Shown here: in pieces, positions 62,241-64,000 of the stretch | How the letters are laid out: each line of letters opens with the position of its first letter | Numbering within the stretch: the first letter of the stretch is position 1 | DNA from: JAJYRX01 sp041655275 | Lineage (GTDB): Bacteria; Pseudomonadota; Gammaproteobacteria; Burkholderiales; Burkholderiaceae_B | Direction of reading: 5' to 3' | NCBI GenBank assembly: GCA_041655275.1 | Contig: JBBAFU010000005.1 | Location: 62,001-126,000, forward strand | Length of the DNA: 64,000 nt | Translations under genes and position numbers: made by a program | The notes under the pieces: generated by a model | Told to the model about the DNA's origin: nothing | Databases searched by the model: none | Seen by the model: only the letters and a program-made list of their open reading frames with translations

Positions 62241-63416
62241 ATGCAATCTACAGTAGCCACAGTCTGTGCGCGTCTGAGTGAACGCTTGCCCGAGATGAGG
62301 GCTCTGCTGGCGCAACTGGTCAACATTGATAGTGGCTCTCACGACAAGAAGGGGGTGGATGCCGTTTCCACCGTGCTGGCACAACACCTCGAACGCCTCG
62401 GTTTCGCGATTGAGCGCATCCCCAACGCCAATTGCGGTGATTTTGTATTCGCCCGAAAGGCCATGGGTGGCCGGGGCCGGCTCGTTATTCTGGGGCACAC
62501 CGATACGGTCTGGCCCGCAGGAATGGCGGCGCAATGGCCATATCGGGAAATCGACACCGATATCGCCACCGGTCCAGGCGTGGGCGATATGAAGGGCGGT
62601 CTGGTCATGGCTTTGTTCGCACTCGAAACCCTGTTTGAAGGCGGTTTCGATGCGCTGGAGAGCATTACTTTCGTGCTTGTGCCCGATGAGGAAATCGGCA
62701 GCGTCAACAGCCGTAAGAATATCGAAGATCTGGTGGTCGATGCCGATGTGGTACTGGTGCTGGAGCCGGGGCGTCCCGGTAATGGCATTGTGACGGCCAG
62801 AGGTGCCCTGGGCAATTTGTTCATGCACGCCCACGGCCGCAGCGCACATTGTGCGGTCAATTATGCCAATGGTGCCAGCGCCGTGCGCGCCCTGGCCATG
62901 AAAGTCGCCGATCTGGACGATTTGTCTGTTCCGGAAGAAGGCACCATCGTCAATGTGGGCGTGTTTGAAGGCGGCGTTGCCAAACAGGTTGTGCCCGAGC
63001 ATGCCATGCTCAACATCGATGTGCGCGCACGCACCCAGCCGCAGGCCGATGCGCTGCTGGAGAGCATCGCCGCCATCGCCCGGCGCCCCGATCATGCGCA
63101 GGTCCGGGTCGAGATCAAGGGCGGGCTGACACGACCGGCCTTTACTGCAGAAAAAAATCGCGACTTGTTCGATCTGGCGCATCAGATCAGTCAGGAGCTC
63201 GGTTTTCAGGTGTCGGAAGTGGGCCCGACCGGGGGCGGCTCCGACGGCAATTTTTCGGCGGCGCTAGGCGTGCCTACGCTGGATGGCCTGGGCCCGGTGA
63301 GCCACGATATCTGCAGCCGCCAGGAAACCATGGAAATCCAGACCCTGGCCACACGGGGCGCCATATTCCACGAAATCATCCGGCGCATACCTGCGCTCAA
63401 TATTGTGAAAAAGTGA
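62241..63416 (+). CDS. M20-family carboxypeptidase (CPG2/glutamate carboxypeptidase-like)
   Basis: 391 aa. Zn ligands and catalytic residues are visible: H86 and D88 (GHTDTVWP), D116 (GVGDMKGG), the catalytic pair E150-E151 (VPDEEIGS), and E175 (LVLEPGRP), with a C-terminal His in GPVSHDI. A lid/dimerisation domain interrupts the catalytic core. It has no signal peptide, unlike Pseudomonas CPG2, so it acts in the cytoplasm. It probably removes a C-terminal acidic residue from an N-acyl compound. It is 7 bp upstream of the hydroxylase gene in one operon. Confidence 0.92.
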   Translation: MQSTVATVCARLSERLPEMRALLAQLVNIDSGSHDKKGVDAVSTVLAQHLERLGFAIERIPNANCGDFVFARKAMGGRGRLVILGHTDTVWPAGMAAQWPYREIDTDIATGPGVGDMKGGLVMALFALETLFEGGFDALESITFVLVPDEEIGSVNSRKNIEDLVVDADVVLVLEPGRPGNGIVTARGALGNLFMHAHGRSAHCAVNYANGASAVRALAMKVADLDDLSVPEEGTIVNVGVFEGGVAKQVVPEHAMLNIDVRARTQPQADALLESIAAIARRPDHAQVRVEIKGGLTRPAFTAEKNRDLFDLAHQISQELGFQVSEVGPTGGGSDGNFSAALGVPTLDGLGPVSHDICSRQETMEIQTLATRGAIFHEIIRRIPALNIVKK

Positions 63417-63423
63417 GAGCATC

Positions 63424-64000
63424 ATGAGTTTAATGACGGGGCAACAATACATAGACTCCCTTGATGATGGACGGCAGGTTTACATCGAAGGTGAAAAAGT
63501 CGGACGGGTGGCGGATCATCCGGCATTCAAGCCCATGGTTGAGGCCATGGCACGCATGTATGACTTGCAGCATCAACCGAAGTACGAGACGCTTTTCAGC
63601 TATCCGGATGAGGATGGGAATCCGGTGAGTCGCGTTTATAAACTTCCGGAAACGGTCGATGACCTGCGCCAGCGACGCGAGATGACCCAGGCGGTGCTCA
63701 AGGAAGTCAGTCCGGTGATAGATCGCTTCGGCGATGAGACTGTGACGCCCTTGTTTGTACTGACAGACAACCGCGAGTTGCTCGACCGTTATGACACGCA
63801 GTATTACCAGAACGTGCAGGGCTGGCTGAAGAAGCTGCGCGAGAACAACTGGTTCATGACGAGCGGCAATACCGATCCCAAGGGGGATCGCAGCAAGCAG
63901 CCTTACCAGCAGGAAGATCTGGACGTTTACCTGCGCGTCGTGGAAGAGCGCGAGGATGGCATTGTGTTGCGCGGTGCCAAGTATGAAACGGGTGCCAGCT
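63424..64000 (+). CDS. HpaB-family flavin-dependent monooxygenase, N-terminal part
   Basis: The first ~192 residues of an acyl-CoA-dehydrogenase-fold protein of the 4-hydroxyphenylacetate 3-hydroxylase/4-hydroxybutyryl-CoA dehydratase family; the gene is cut by the window edge. The opening MTGQQYIDSLDDGRQVYIEGEKVGRVADHPAFKPMVEAMARMYDLQH and the later ERDGIVLRGAKYETGAS are typical of HpaB N-terminal domains. It would need a flavin reductase (HpaC type), not seen here. It is cotranscribed with the M20 carboxypeptidase, suggesting hydrolysis of an amide conjugate followed by ring hydroxylation. Confidence 0.85.
   Translation, partial: MSLMTGQQYIDSLDDGRQVYIEGEKVGRVADHPAFKPMVEAMARMYDLQHQPKYETLFSYPDEDGNPVSRVYKLPETVDDLRQRREMTQAVLKEVSPVIDRFGDETVTPLFVLTDNRELLDRYDTQYYQNVQGWLKKLRENNWFMTSGNTDPKGDRSKQPYQQEDLDVYLRVVEEREDGIVLRGAKYETGAS

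Overview
The window looks like a chromosomal segment of a GC-rich betaproteobacterium, most likely Burkholderiales/Alcaligenaceae (Bordetella-like). The reasons are the aa3 oxidase locus with the beta-proteobacterial small proteins (DUF2909, DUF2970, a 36-residue assembly peptide), a PhaM-type granule protein, and three orphan TctC/Bug periplasmic binding proteins. I saw no rRNA, tRNA, CRISPR array, insertion sequence or prophage. Species is not decidable from the sequence alone.

Layout. 1-7308 (minus strand): ctaC-ctaD-small peptide-DUF2970-ctaE, then surf1-SCO-like-ctaA-ctaB, i.e. cytochrome aa3 oxidase and heme A synthesis; the ctaG/cox11 gene usually found between ctaD and ctaE is absent here. 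7608-13146: Nudix hydrolase, PhaM, GlmU, MFS exporter and a GT4 glycosyltransferase. 13192-20656: gamma-glutamyltransferase, a TRAP transporter (dctPQM) and two amidases. 20661-27514: a second TRAP transporter, divergent from hydantoinase/oxoprolinase subunits A and B. 27526-32164: LysR regulator divergent from TctC, an M28-like peptidase and an alpha/beta hydrolase. 32175-39396: a cysteine-tailed HMA-like protein, aconitase, CaiB-type CoA transferase, enoyl-CoA hydratase homologue, thiol dioxygenase and an M20 peptidase.

39439-46254 and 54651-59240 hold two IclR regulators, a TctC-acyl-CoA synthetase-citryl-CoA-lyase-like-SDR operon and several further SDRs. All are tied together by a 17-bp palindrome (TGTYC-N7-GRACA) that I found 13 times as exact matches and several more times with one mismatch, only between 39.97 and 59.24 kb. 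46285-51673 is a complete peptide ABC transporter. 51879-58283 holds a LysE exporter, a third TctC with an SMP-30 lactonase, an SDR, a ThDP enzyme and a LacI regulator. A nearly identical LacI-type operator lies in the promoter spacer of both the TctC gene and the ThDP gene. The right end carries an MFS exporter, a tautomerase, a glutamine amidotransferase, an M20 carboxypeptidase and the start of an HpaB-type monooxygenase.

Overall this is a housekeeping respiratory block followed by about 50 kb of peripheral catabolism and transport for organic acids, amides and peptides, organised as small regulator-transporter-enzyme cassettes.
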